DNA of 64,000 bases from Oharaeibacter diazotrophicus (lineage in GTDB: Bacteria; Pseudomonadota; Alphaproteobacteria; Rhizobiales; Pleomorphomonadaceae): NCBI RefSeq assembly GCF_004362745.1, contig NZ_SNXY01000008.1:248001-312000 (forward strand), written 5' to 3'. Within the stretch, counting starts at the first letter, position 1, and each line of letters starts with the position of its first letter. Both the position numbers and the translations under genes were made by a program. Below are positions 45,629 through 54,174 of this stretch, piece by piece. Below the pieces are notes generated by a model. The model did not search any database. It was not told the origin of the DNA and was given only the letters and a program-made list of their open reading frames with translations.

Positions 45629-47146
45629 TCACGCCGCGATGCCGGCCATCAGGAGGCCGAGCGCCTGTTCGCCGGCCTCCGGGGTCTCCTCGCCGACGAC
45701 GCGGCCGGCGAACATCACCAGGATGCGGTCGGCGAGCGAGCGGATCTCGTCGAGCTCGACCGAGACCAGCAGGATCGCCTTGCCGGCGTCGCGCATCTCG
45801 ACGATGCGGCGATGGATGAACTCGATGGCGCCGATGTCGACGCCGCGGGTCGGCTGGCCGATGATCAGGACCTTCGGATCGCGCTCGATCTCGCGGGCGA
45901 CCACGATCTTCTGCTGGTTGCCGCCGGAGAAGTTGGCGGTCTTCAGCCGGCAGTTCGGCGGTCGGATGTCGTATTTGGCGATCTTCTCCTCGGCGTCGCG
46001 CCGGCAGGCGTCGATGTCGAGGAAGGGGCCCTTCAGCAGCTTCGGATCGTCGTGGTAGCCGAGGATGGCGTTCTCGTATTCCTCGAACGCCAGCACGAGG
46101 CCCATGTGGTGGCGGTCCTCGGGGATGTGGGCGAGGCCGAGGCGGCGCAGTGCGTCCGGCCCGACCTTCGGCGACACCTCGGTGCCCGCCACGAACACCT
46201 GACCGGCGCTCTGGCGGCGGATGCCGGCGATGCACTCGAGCAGCTCCGACTGGCCGTTGCCGGCGACGCCGGCGATGCCGACGATCTCGCCGGCGCGGAC
46301 GTCGAAGGAGACGTCGTCGACCATGGTGACGCCGCGGCCGTCGCGGACGGTGAGACCCCGCACCGACAACAGCACCTCGCCGGGGTGCGCCGCGCCCTTC
46401 TGGACGCGCAGCAGCACGCGGCGGCCGACCATCAGTTCGGCGAGTTCCTCGACCGTGGTGTCGGCGGTCTTCCTCGTCGCGACCATCTCGCCGCGGCGCA
46501 TCACCGAGACGGTGTCGGTGATCGCCATGATCTCGCGCAGCTTGTGGGTGATCAGGACGACGGTCTTGCCCTGCTCCTTCAGCACCCGGAGCACCTTGAA
46601 GAGGTGATCGGCCTCGGCCGGGGTGAGCACGCCGGTGGGCTCGTCGAGGATCAGGATCTCGGCGCCGCGCACCATCGCCTTCAGGATCTCGACGCGCTGC
46701 TGCAGGCCGACCGGCAGTTCCTCGACCACGGCGTCGGGGTCGACCTCGAGCTGGTAGTCGTCGGAGAGTTTCTTCAGGGCCGTCCGCACTTTGGCGACGC
46801 CCTTGCCGAGGGTGGCGCCGCCCTCGGCGCCGAGCACGACGTTCTCGAGGACGGTGAAATTCTCCACCAGCATGAAGTGCTGGTGCACCATGCCGATGCC
46901 GGCGACGATCGCGTCCTGGCTGGTGCGGATCTGGGTCGGCCGGCCGTCGACGCGGATCTCGCCGGCGTCGGCGTGGTAGAAGCCGTAGAGGATCGACATC
47001 AGCGTCGACTTGCCGGCCCCGTTCTCGCCGATGATCCCGTGGATCGAGCCCTTGGCGACGGACAGGTGGATGTCCTTGTTGGCGTGGACCGCGCCGAAGC
47101 GCTTGTCGATGCCGACGAGTTCGATGGCGGGAGGGGTCTCTGGCAA
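45629..47146 (-). CDS. Nucleoside ABC importer ATPase (two fused domains)
   Basis: A 505-aa tandem ABC ATPase of the sugar/BMP-importer type. Domain 1 has Walker A GENGAGKST at 40-48, LPVGLQQRVEILKAMVRG and Walker B LILDEPTGVLTP. Domain 2 has a degenerate Walker A (GVAGNGQSELLE) but an intact signature SGGNQQKIVVAREIE. The start is TTG at 47146 with GGAG 7 nt upstream, because no ATG occurs before the Walker A region. Confidence 0.92.
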   Translation of the reverse strand: MPETPPAIELVGIDKRFGAVHANKDIHLSVAKGSIHGIIGENGAGKSTLMSILYGFYHADAGEIRVDGRPTQIRTSQDAIVAGIGMVHQHFMLVENFTVLENVVLGAEGGATLGKGVAKVRTALKKLSDDYQLEVDPDAVVEELPVGLQQRVEILKAMVRGAEILILDEPTGVLTPAEADHLFKVLRVLKEQGKTVVLITHKLREIMAITDTVSVMRRGEMVATRKTADTTVEELAELMVGRRVLLRVQKGAAHPGEVLLSVRGLTVRDGRGVTMVDDVSFDVRAGEIVGIAGVAGNGQSELLECIAGIRRQSAGQVFVAGTEVSPKVGPDALRRLGLAHIPEDRHHMGLVLAFEEYENAILGYHDDPKLLKGPFLDIDACRRDAEEKIAKYDIRPPNCRLKTANFSGGNQQKIVVAREIERDPKVLIIGQPTRGVDIGAIEFIHRRIVEMRDAGKAILLVSVELDEIRSLADRILVMFAGRVVGEETPEAGEQALGLLMAGIAA

Positions 47147-47282
47147 GGGGTGCTCCGGCGGACACCTGGGGGAGAGACGAATGACTTGTCGCGGGCGGCG
47201 CCACGCGCATCCGGCCCGCCGCTTCGCCGCCCGGGGCACGGACCGCGAGCGGCGCGGCTCGTCGTCACGACGCACCCGGACG

Positions 47283-47309
47283 CCCGCCGCGCCTGGAAGA
47301 CGCGGCGGG
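47283..47309 (-). other. Intercistronic hairpin behind the BMP binding-protein gene
   Basis: CCCGCCGCG / CGCGGCGGG, a perfect 9-bp stem with a 9-nt loop, 20 nt downstream of the binding-protein stop codon and inside the 183-nt gap before the ATPase gene. Likely to stabilise the upstream mRNA segment or weaken read-through, giving excess binding protein. Confidence 0.55.
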
Positions 47310-47329
47310 AATCCGGTCGGCCGGTCCGA

Positions 47330-48325
47330 TCACTTCGGGCAGGCGTTGTCCGTCATGTAGTCGTGGACCTTGACCGCGCCGGAGACGATGTCGGCCTTGG
47401 CCTTGTCGACGGCGGCCTGGATCTCGGGGGTGATCAGCGACTTGTTGTTGTCGTCGAGCGCCCAGCCGACGCCGTCTTGGGCGACGCCCAGCTCGACGAT
47501 GCCGGCGGAGAACTTGTCGTCCTTGGTGTCCTTGATGGCGTTGTAGACCGCGAGGTCGACGCGCTTGACCATCGAGGTCAGCACCGAGCCGGGGTGCAGG
47601 TAGTTCTGGTTCGAATCGACGCCGATCGAATACTTGCCGTTGTCGGCGGCGGTCTGCAGCACGCCGAGGCCGGTGGCGCCGGCGGCGGCGTAGATCACGT
47701 CCGCGCCCTGGTCGATCTGGCTCTTGGCGAGTTCGCCGCCGCGCACCGGATCGTTCCAGGCCGCACCGGTGGTGCCGGTCATGTTCTGGAAGACCTCGAC
47801 CTTGGCGTTCGCCGCGCGCGCGCCCTGCTCGTAGCCGCACTCGAACTTGCGGATCAGCGGGATGTCCATGCCGCCGACGAAGCCGACCTTGCCGGACTTC
47901 GAGGTCATGCCGGCGATCAGGCCGACGAGATAGGAGCCCTCGTGCTCCTTGAAGACCACCGAGCGCACGTTCGGCTTGTCGACGACGCTGTCGATCAGCA
48001 CGAACTTGGTGTCCGGGAATTCGGTGGCGACCTTCTCGATCGCCGAGGTCCAGGCGAAGGAGACGCCGATCACCGGGTTGTAGCCGCGGCTGGCGAAGTT
48101 GCGCAGCGCCTGCTCGCCCTGGGTGTCGCCGGTCGGCTCGAAGTCGCGGTAGTCGACGCCGGTCTCGGTCTTGAAGCGCTCGGCGCCGGCATAGGCCGCC
48201 TCGTTGAACGACTTGTCGAACTTGCCGCCGGTCCCGTAGACGACCGCCGGCTTGACGTCGGCCGACAGGGCCGTGGTGGTCAGCACGGCGGCCGTGAAGG
48301 CGGCGCCGAGGATGGTCTTCAGCAT
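47330..48325 (-). CDS. BMP-family nucleoside-binding protein
   Basis: A 331-aa periplasmic solute-binding protein. A signal peptide MLKTILGAAFTAAVLTTTALSA precedes the basic-membrane-protein domain: VVYGTGGKFDKSFNEAAYAGAERF, VVFKEHEGSYLVGLIAGMTSKSGKVGFVGGMDIPLIRKFECGYEQGA and VIYAAAGATGLGVLQTA. BMP proteins bind nucleosides. It is the first gene of the importer-cdd-punA-deoC operon; the 266-nt upstream region is A/T rich and shared with mgsA. Confidence 0.93.
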   Translation of the reverse strand: MLKTILGAAFTAAVLTTTALSADVKPAVVYGTGGKFDKSFNEAAYAGAERFKTETGVDYRDFEPTGDTQGEQALRNFASRGYNPVIGVSFAWTSAIEKVATEFPDTKFVLIDSVVDKPNVRSVVFKEHEGSYLVGLIAGMTSKSGKVGFVGGMDIPLIRKFECGYEQGARAANAKVEVFQNMTGTTGAAWNDPVRGGELAKSQIDQGADVIYAAAGATGLGVLQTAADNGKYSIGVDSNQNYLHPGSVLTSMVKRVDLAVYNAIKDTKDDKFSAGIVELGVAQDGVGWALDDNNKSLITPEIQAAVDKAKADIVSGAVKVHDYMTDNACPK

Positions 48326-48464
48326 GAGGAGCCTCGCCCTGGTGGAAGGTGCTCTTGTCGTTTGTTCACGACGCCGGTCCGGAACGAGGGCCCCGACCCC
48401 GTCGCGTCGGCGACAGCTAAGCACGCTTCACGTTCATTTGCATCGGCTTTGTGGGTCTTTTTTA

Positions 48465-48483
48465 CCAGTTGGACAACAATTGG
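48465..48483. promoter_or_regulatory. Possible operator in the nucleoside importer-mgsA divergent region
   Basis: An imperfect inverted repeat CCAGTTG-GACAA-CAATTGG in the A/T-rich region 48420-48540 between the binding-protein gene (minus) and mgsA (plus). It has the size of a GntR/DeoR/LacI-type repressor site. No regulator gene is adjacent, so the protein that would bind is unknown. Confidence 0.35.
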
Positions 48484-48506
48484 GCGGTCGCCTTTTCGTG
48501 AGGCGT

Positions 48507-48536
48507 TCGACCGCTTATTTTCGACCTTTGTATTAA
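48507..48536 (+). promoter_or_regulatory. Candidate promoter of mgsA
   Basis: TCGACC (48507-48512), an 18-nt A/T-rich spacer and TATTAA (48531-48536). Each hexamer matches the sigma-70 consensus at 4 of 6 positions. It would start transcription about 50 nt before the mgsA ATG. Confidence 0.35.
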
Positions 48537-48591
48537 TCGGGGAAACGCGGTATGAGGGCGCGTCGCCCCCGCTTTTCGGACCCTCGCGCCC

Positions 48592-48990
48592 ATGACGTTC
48601 CGCCCGGCTCTCGCGCTGGTCGCCCACGACGCCAAGAAGGACGACATGGTGGCCTTCGCGCGGGCGCACGTCGACCGGCTCGCCGGTTTCGACCTCTACG
48701 CCACCGGCACCACCGGCGCGCGCGTGTCCGAGGCCTGTCCGCGGTTGCCGGTGACACGACTGAAGAGCGGGCCGCTCGGCGGCGACCAGCAGATCGGTGC
48801 GATGATCGCCGAGGGCCGGCTCGACGGCCTCGTCTTCTTCGTCGACCCGCTGTCGCCGATGCCGCACGACGTCGACGTCAAGGCCCTGACGCGCCTCGCG
48901 CTGGTCTATGATATCCCGATGGCGCTGAACCGCTGCACCGCCGACATGATGATCGGCTCGCCCCGGCTCGGCGCCGCACCGCGTTCCTGA
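48592..48990 (+). CDS. mgsA: Methylglyoxal synthase
   Basis: 132 aa. It converts dihydroxyacetone phosphate to methylglyoxal, a bypass of lower glycolysis. Active-site blocks are [51 protein letters not shown] and [18 protein letters not shown] with the catalytic Asp. It is slightly shorter at the C-terminus than the E. coli enzyme. It is divergent from the nucleoside importer operon, whose DeoC product feeds triose phosphates, and followed by glk. Confidence 0.95.
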   Translation: MTFRPALALVAHDAKKDDMVAFARAHVDRLAGFDLYATGTTGARVSEACPRLPVTRLKSGPLGGDQQIGAMIAEGRLDGLVFFVDPLSPMPHDVDVKALTRLALVYDIPMALNRCTADMMIGSPRLGAAPRS

Positions 48991-49012
48991 CAGACAGCGA
49001 GAGACGAGGACG

Positions 49013-50038
49013 ATGTCCGCCCGCCCCCACATGGATCTCGAGGCGCTGCCGTTCCCGGTGCTGTTCGCGGACATCGGCGGTACCAACGCCCGCTTCGCCA
49101 TCCTGACCGACGCCCACGCGGCGTTGCGCCACTTCGACACCGTCGAGACGAAGAACCACGTCACGCTGGAGGACGCCGTCGAGGCGGCGGTGCTGCGCCG
49201 CACGGCGCTGCGCCCGCGCACCATGGTGTTCGCCGTCGCCGGACCGATCCGCGAGGAGCGCACCCAACTCACCAACTGTCCGTGGGTGGTGGTGCCGCGC
49301 GCGCTGATGGAGACGTTCGACCTCGACCACGTGCTGCTGTTCAACGACTTCGAGGCCCTGGCGCTGTCGCTGCCGGGTCTCGCCGCCGAGGACCTCGAGG
49401 CGGTCGGCGACCGCCTGCCGCCCGAGGACGGCACCAAGGTGGTGATCGGCCCGGGCACCGGGCTCGGCGCCGCCGGCCTCGTCCACGCCGCCCACATGTG
49501 GGTGCCGGTGCCCGGCGAGGGCGGCCACATCGACCTCGCGCCGATCACCGCGCGCGACCTCGCGGTGTGGCCCCACGTCGAGCGCCCGGGCGAGCGCATC
49601 TCCGGCGAGACGCTGATCTGCGGCTCGGGCCTCCTCAGGCTCTACCGCGCCGTCGCCGCCGCCGACGGCGTTGCGCCGGCCTGCACGACGCCCGCCGAGG
49701 TGACCGCCGCCGCCGAGGCCGGCGATCCGGTCGCGGTCGAGACCGTGGCGCTGTTCGCGATCCACCTCGGCCGCATCGCCGGCAATCTCGCGCTGACCTT
49801 CCTCGCCCGCGGCGGCGTCTATCTCGCCGGCGGCATCGCGCCGCGGATCGCCGCGGTGCTGAAGAGCGGCGGCTTCCGCGCCGCCTTCGAGGACAAGAAC
49901 CCGCACGAGGACCTGTTGCGCTCGATGGCGACCGCCATCGTCGTGCACGAGCGCCCGGCGCTCGCCGGCCTCGTCGCCTTCGCCCGCACCCCGACGCGCT
50001 TCGGCGTCCACCTCGAGGGCCGGCACTGGGTGCGGTGA
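49013..50038 (+). CDS. glk: Glucokinase
   Basis: 341 aa of the proteobacterial Glk (ROK-independent) family. Phosphate 1 motif ADIGGTNARFAIL near residue 20, then LTNCPWVV, LLFNDFEALALSLP (catalytic Asp), VIGPGTGLGAAGL and GGHIDLAP. It phosphorylates glucose. It follows mgsA by 22 nt on the plus strand, and its TGA abuts copy B of the intergenic repeat. An alternative start at MDLEALPF lies six codons in. Confidence 0.92.
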   Translation: MSARPHMDLEALPFPVLFADIGGTNARFAILTDAHAALRHFDTVETKNHVTLEDAVEAAVLRRTALRPRTMVFAVAGPIREERTQLTNCPWVVVPRALMETFDLDHVLLFNDFEALALSLPGLAAEDLEAVGDRLPPEDGTKVVIGPGTGLGAAGLVHAAHMWVPVPGEGGHIDLAPITARDLAVWPHVERPGERISGETLICGSGLLRLYRAVAAADGVAPACTTPAEVTAAAEAGDPVAVETVALFAIHLGRIAGNLALTFLARGGVYLAGGIAPRIAAVLKSGGFRAAFEDKNPHEDLLRSMATAIVVHERPALAGLVAFARTPTRFGVHLEGRHWVR

Positions 50039-50170
50039 CACCTGTCTCGCACAGTCCCGACTCGTCGGGACTGTGCGGGGTTTCGGCTATCCGGCCGGCG
50101 CCCGGTCGGGCGCTCCTCGCCCGCAAGGCTCCGACCACCGGTCGGAACCTCGCGGGCTCGGTGAGAGGCC
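50039..50170 (+). repeat. Three-hairpin intergenic repeat, copy B
   Basis: Begins CACCTGTCTCG directly after the glk TGA, exactly as copy A does after its gene. Hairpin 1 is TCGCACAGTCCCGAC / GTCGGGACTGTGCGG with loop TC. Two base pairs differ from copy A and both keep pairing (T-A to C-G and A-T to C-G). The central GCGCCCG/CGGGCGC, the CCGACC/GGTCGG hairpin and the right end GCGGGCTCGGT are shared. Confidence 0.9.
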
Positions 50171-50185
50171 CCGGCGTCCGGCTGT

Positions 50186-50779
50186 TCAGCGCGGGATCCG
50201 CGCCATCTCCCGACGCACGCGGGCGAGATAGGCGGCGCGCTTTTCCGCGCTCACGGTGTCCATGCGGTAGAGCGCGCGGTAGCGGGTGCGGCAGAACGGG
50301 TGGCAGATCGAGCGCAGGCCGCGCAGGATGGTCTTGCGACCGGGCTCGCCCATCACCTTCGACAGCGACCAGGTCGCGCCGCAGGTGGTGACCACCTCGA
50401 TGCGGCGAATGTTGCGCAGGTTGCCGCGGATACCCTGGGTCTCGGTCGGCATGGTGAAGGCGACGTGCGGCAGCAGCACGCGGTCCATCCAGCCCTTCAG
50501 CATCGCCGGCAGGCCGTACCACCACGTCGGGTAGACGAACACCAGCCCCTCGGCCCAGCGGACGTTGTCGACGTGATCGGCGAGCGCGACCTCGTTGACG
50601 CCGCGTTCGCCGTAGGCGCGGCGCTCGGCGGTGGAGAGCGGCGCGCTGAAGCCCTCGCCGTAGAGGTCGACGAAGCGGACCTCGTGACCGGCTTCGGCGA
50701 GGCCGGCGCGCACGGCCTCGCAGAGGGCGGCGACGAAGCTCTCCGGGACCGGGTGGCAGTAGACGACGAGCAGTCTCAT
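50186..50779 (-). CDS. NAD(P)H:quinone oxidoreductase-like flavodoxin-fold protein 1
   Basis: 197 aa of the NQO1/YwrO-like flavodoxin-2 family. The FMN/FAD-binding start LLVVYCHPVPESFVAAL, LYGEGFSAPLS, the VFVYPTWWYGLPAMLKGWMDRVLLP loop and a CGATWS segment are visible. It reduces quinones or other acceptors with NAD(P)H. It is the last gene of a seven-gene minus-strand operon. It shares its design with the next upstream gene, so the two are tandem paralogues. Confidence 0.82.
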   Translation of the reverse strand: MRLLVVYCHPVPESFVAALCEAVRAGLAEAGHEVRFVDLYGEGFSAPLSTAERRAYGERGVNEVALADHVDNVRWAEGLVFVYPTWWYGLPAMLKGWMDRVLLPHVAFTMPTETQGIRGNLRNIRRIEVVTTCGATWSLSKVMGEPGRKTILRGLRSICHPFCRTRYRALYRMDTVSAEKRAAYLARVRREMARIPR

Positions 50780-50790
50780 GGGGCGGACCG

Positions 50791-51369
50791 TCAGAAGGCG
50801 CGCATGGTGCGCTCGACCCTGGCCAGGAAGGCCGCGCGGGTGGCGTCGGTCGAGCGGTTCATGTCGTAGTGGGCGAGATAGGTGACCGGTGGGAAGCCGC
50901 AGGCGGCGCGGATCACCCGCGTCACCGCCTTGCGCGGCGGGTCGCCGGCGAGAAGGGCGCGCATCCGCGTGCCGCCGTAGGAGGTCACGGCGGCGAGCCG
51001 GCGGACGTTGGTCAGCGCCGGCCGCACCTTGCCGTCGACGAGACGGAAGGAGACGCCCGGCAGGAACACCCGGTCGAGATAGCCCTTCAGGATCGCCGGG
51101 AAGCCGAAGTTCCACACCGGGTGCACGAACACCAGCGCCTCGGCCGCGAGCAGGCGGTCGACGTGGGCGCGGACCGGATCGCGGTTGGCGTCGGTGTCGT
51201 GGTAGCCGAGCCGCTCGGCCCGGCTCAGGACGGGGTCGAAGCCCTCGGCGTAGAGGTCGCAGTCGTCGACCGCGTGGCCGGCGGCGCGCAGCGTGTCGAC
51301 GGTCGTGCGGTGCAGCGCCGCGTTGAAGGACGTCTCGACCGGATGGGCGTGGACGACGAGGATGCGCAT
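50791..51369 (-). CDS. NAD(P)H:quinone oxidoreductase-like flavodoxin-fold protein 2
   Basis: 192 aa with the same fold: RILVVHAHPVETSFNAAL, LYAEGFDPVLSRAERLGY, FVHPVWNFGFPAILKGYLDRVFLPGVSF and SYGGTRM. Together with its paralogue it may form a heteromer or recycle a flavin acceptor for the FAD oxidase encoded just upstream (31-nt gap). A role in that pathway is inferred from operon structure only. Confidence 0.82.
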   Translation of the reverse strand: MRILVVHAHPVETSFNAALHRTTVDTLRAAGHAVDDCDLYAEGFDPVLSRAERLGYHDTDANRDPVRAHVDRLLAAEALVFVHPVWNFGFPAILKGYLDRVFLPGVSFRLVDGKVRPALTNVRRLAAVTSYGGTRMRALLAGDPPRKAVTRVIRAACGFPPVTYLAHYDMNRSTDATRAAFLARVERTMRAF

Positions 51370-51400
51370 GGGACGATGCTCCGCGGGGCCGTCTTCGCGC

Positions 51401-52810
51401 TCACTCGGTCCGCTCGAGGCCGGGGAAGAGGTAGAGCTTCTCCGCGCCGAAGTCGTAGTCCGGATCCTCCCAGGCGATCATCTTGCCGGGGTTGAGCAGG
51501 CCGTTCGGATCGGCCTCGCGCTTGAAGGCGAGCTGGACGGCGTCGGTCTGCTTCATGCCGCCCTCCTCCAGCGTGTAGCGGTGCGGATTGAAGATCGGGC
51601 AGCCCTCGGCGTCGTGCAGGCGCATGATCTCCTCGAGCCGCTCCTCGGAGGTGTAGCGCACCACCGGCAGGCCGAAGCAGGTGATCTTGCCGTCGAAGCG
51701 GACGAACTCGAGGTGGCCGGGCACCTCGTCGCCGAACAGCTTCGTCACCGCGGCGACGCGCTCGAGCTGGTGCGGGAACGGATAGAGCACCTGGAGATAG
51801 GTGATCGAGGGGTCGACGCGCAGGCCGCGCAGCGTGGTGTGGTTCCAGGCGAGCTCGTAGACCGGCGGCAGGCCCTTGCGCTCCTCCTCGGTGGCGAGGT
51901 CGGAACGGTAGACCACGTCGGCCGCCTTGAAGCGGCGGGTGAAGGCGGCGAAGGCCTCGACCGCGAAGGGCGCGACCATGACGAGGACGGTGGACTGGTC
52001 GCGGCGCAGGAAGCGGCGGTGGCGCAGGAAGTAGTCGTAGGGCAGCGGCGCGGCGATCACCGCGAGGTTCTTCAGGAGGATGCCGTCCTGGTTGCCGAGG
52101 GCGTCGGCGAAGGCGGCGGCCGCGAGGAAGTCGTCGAAGGCGACGACGGCGTCGACCCAGTCGTAGGCCGGGGCGAGCGGCATCTCGACGGCGGTGACGA
52201 TGCCGTTGGTGCCGTAGGCGTGCACGACCTTGGCGACGTCGGCGCCCGTGAGCTGGAGCACCCGCGGCTCGGCCTCGCAGGTGACGACCTCGACGCGGAT
52301 GACGTTGCCGAGGTCGCGCAGGCCGCCCCAGCGGATCGAGCCGATGCCGCCGGAGCCGCCGGCGACGAAGCCGCCGATGGTGGCGGTGCGGTAGGTCGAG
52401 GGATGCAGGCGCAGTTCCTGGCCGGACTGCGCCCGGGTCTCCTGGTCGATCTTCTCCATGATCGCGCCGGCCTCGGCGACGACGACGCCCGGACGGATCT
52501 CGACGACCTTGTTCATCTCGGCGAGGTTCAGCACGACGCCGCCCGAAAGCGGCATCGCCTGGCCGTAGTTGCCGGTGCCGGCGCCGCGCGGGGTGATCGG
52601 AACGCCGTGGGCGAAGCAGGCGCGGACGACCCGGATCACCTCGTCGCGGTCGCGCGGGGAGACCACGAGGTCACCGGTGACGTGGTCGAGCCGGCGCTTC
52701 AGGACGGGCGAGTACCAGAAGAAGTCGCGGCTCTTCTGCTTCACCAGGACGGGGTTGTCCTCCATCGGGATGCCGTCGAGGTCGCGCTTCAGGGCGGCAA
52801 GATCGGTCAT
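51401..52810 (-). CDS. FAD-linked oxidase (GlcD/VAO type)
   Basis: A 469-aa flavoprotein of the FAD-binding PCMH/VAO superfamily. The FAD domain reads VVSPRDRDEVIRVVRACFAHGVPITPRGAGTGNYGQAMPLSGGVVLNL, with a later HPSTYRTATIGGFVAGGSGGIGSIRWGG. The C-terminal cap ends in LKREADPNGLLNPGKM-like wording (FKREADPNGLLNPGK). No Fe-S motif is seen. It oxidises a hydroxy acid or similar small substrate. Its start overlaps the stop of the amidohydrolase gene (ATGA), so the two are coupled. Confidence 0.85.
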   Translation of the reverse strand: MTDLAALKRDLDGIPMEDNPVLVKQKSRDFFWYSPVLKRRLDHVTGDLVVSPRDRDEVIRVVRACFAHGVPITPRGAGTGNYGQAMPLSGGVVLNLAEMNKVVEIRPGVVVAEAGAIMEKIDQETRAQSGQELRLHPSTYRTATIGGFVAGGSGGIGSIRWGGLRDLGNVIRVEVVTCEAEPRVLQLTGADVAKVVHAYGTNGIVTAVEMPLAPAYDWVDAVVAFDDFLAAAAFADALGNQDGILLKNLAVIAAPLPYDYFLRHRRFLRRDQSTVLVMVAPFAVEAFAAFTRRFKAADVVYRSDLATEEERKGLPPVYELAWNHTTLRGLRVDPSITYLQVLYPFPHQLERVAAVTKLFGDEVPGHLEFVRFDGKITCFGLPVVRYTSEERLEEIMRLHDAEGCPIFNPHRYTLEEGGMKQTDAVQLAFKREADPNGLLNPGKMIAWEDPDYDFGAEKLYLFPGLERTE

Positions 52811-54171
52811 TCCGAGGGCTCCATCAGGTCGTCGAGTTCGCGGTAGTCGGGAAGCACGGCCCGGACGAGGACGCCGTCCCGCACCACGGCGCGGTCGGCC
52901 CACGGACGGGCGAAGAGTTCGGTGTAGCCGCGGGCAGCCACCGCGAGGAAGTCCGCGGCATTCCCGACCTTCAGCCGGCCGTGGTCGGCAAGGCCGAGGA
53001 TGTCGGCGGGCCGGCGGCTGACGACGTCGACGAAGTCGCCGACCGGCTGGTCGAGCTGGAGGATGCGGACGCCCTCGCGCAGCACCTCGAGACCGTCGAG
53101 GTCGCCGTAGGCGTAGAACGGGTCGCGGGTGTTGTCGGAGGAGATCGCGACCGCGATGCCGCGCGCGCGCATCTCGCGGACCAGGGTGACGCCACGCCAG
53201 CGCGGGGTGCGCGGTCCGGCGCCACCGGGCACCGTCACGGCGTCGCGGTCCTGGAGATACATGTTGCACATCGGCAGCGAGACCACCGCGATGCCGGCGC
53301 GGGCGACGAGGTCCATGGTGCGGTCCTGCGTCTCGGCGTCCTGGCGGGCGAGCGAACAGCAGTGGCCGGCGACGACGCGACCCGAATAGCCGGTGGCGAG
53401 CACGGTTTCGGCGAGGATGCGCAGCGACTGCGCGTCCGGGTCGTCGGTCTCGTCGACGTGGAGGTCGAGGTCGAGGCCGTGGCGGGCGGCGGTCGCCACC
53501 ACGTTGGCGATGGCGGTGCGGGCGTGCGGGAAGGCGGCGATCGCCCCGCCGACGACGCCGCCGAGCGGTCCCGCCACCCGAGCGACCTCCTCGAGGGCGC
53601 CGGGGTCGAGCATGGTGTCCGGCCCGACCAGGGCGACGGCCTGGAGCTCGATCCGGCCGGCCCAGGCGGCGCGGGTCTCGGCGAACACCGGCCAGGAGAT
53701 CTCGTGCTGCGGCGGGATCGAGTCGAGGTGGGTGCGGATGGCGCGGGTGCCGTGGGCGTAGGCCGAGCGCAGCGCGAAGTCCATACGGCGGCGGACGTCC
53801 TCGGCGCTCCAGCGCGCCTCGCGATCGGCCTTGACCGCCTCGAGGGCGCTCATGAAGCGGCCGTCCGGGTTGCGGCGGCGCGGCCAGATGTGGCCCTTGT
53901 CGAGATGGGTGTGCATGTCGACGCAGAGCGGCAGCACGAGGCCGCCGTCGAGGTCGACGACCGGGCGGCCGTCGGCGGCGATCGCACCCACCGGCGCGAT
54001 CGCGGCGATCCGGCCGGCGGAAACCGCGACGTCGGCGCGGGCGATGCCGTCGCGGTCGGCGTCCGGCGCCGCGCCATCGACGAGGGCGACCGGCAGGCCG
54101 GCGCCCCGCAGGACGTAGGCCGCCCCCGGTCCGTGCGCGGCGGCGGCGAGGGCCGCGTCGAAGAAGGCCAT
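52807..54171 (-). CDS. Cytosine deaminase-like amidohydrolase
   Basis: 454 aa of the CodA-like amidohydrolase group. Metal ligands: VDMHTHLDKGHIWP near residue 86, LDLHVDETDDPDAQSL, VAGHCCSLA and ISSDNTRDPFYAYGD. The extended 'HLDKG' form is typical of cytosine deaminase and related N-heterocycle deaminases. With an importer and 8-oxoguanine deaminase nearby, the substrate may be cytosine, isoguanine, creatinine or another modified base rather than cytosine itself. Confidence 0.8.
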   Translation of the reverse strand: MAFFDAALAAAAHGPGAAYVLRGAGLPVALVDGAAPDADRDGIARADVAVSAGRIAAIAPVGAIAADGRPVVDLDGGLVLPLCVDMHTHLDKGHIWPRRRNPDGRFMSALEAVKADREARWSAEDVRRRMDFALRSAYAHGTRAIRTHLDSIPPQHEISWPVFAETRAAWAGRIELQAVALVGPDTMLDPGALEEVARVAGPLGGVVGGAIAAFPHARTAIANVVATAARHGLDLDLHVDETDDPDAQSLRILAETVLATGYSGRVVAGHCCSLARQDAETQDRTMDLVARAGIAVVSLPMCNMYLQDRDAVTVPGGAGPRTPRWRGVTLVREMRARGIAVAISSDNTRDPFYAYGDLDGLEVLREGVRILQLDQPVGDFVDVVSRRPADILGLADHGRLKVGNAADFLAVAARGYTELFARPWADRAVVRDGVLVRAVLPDYRELDDLMEPSE

Positions 54172-54174
54172 GGG

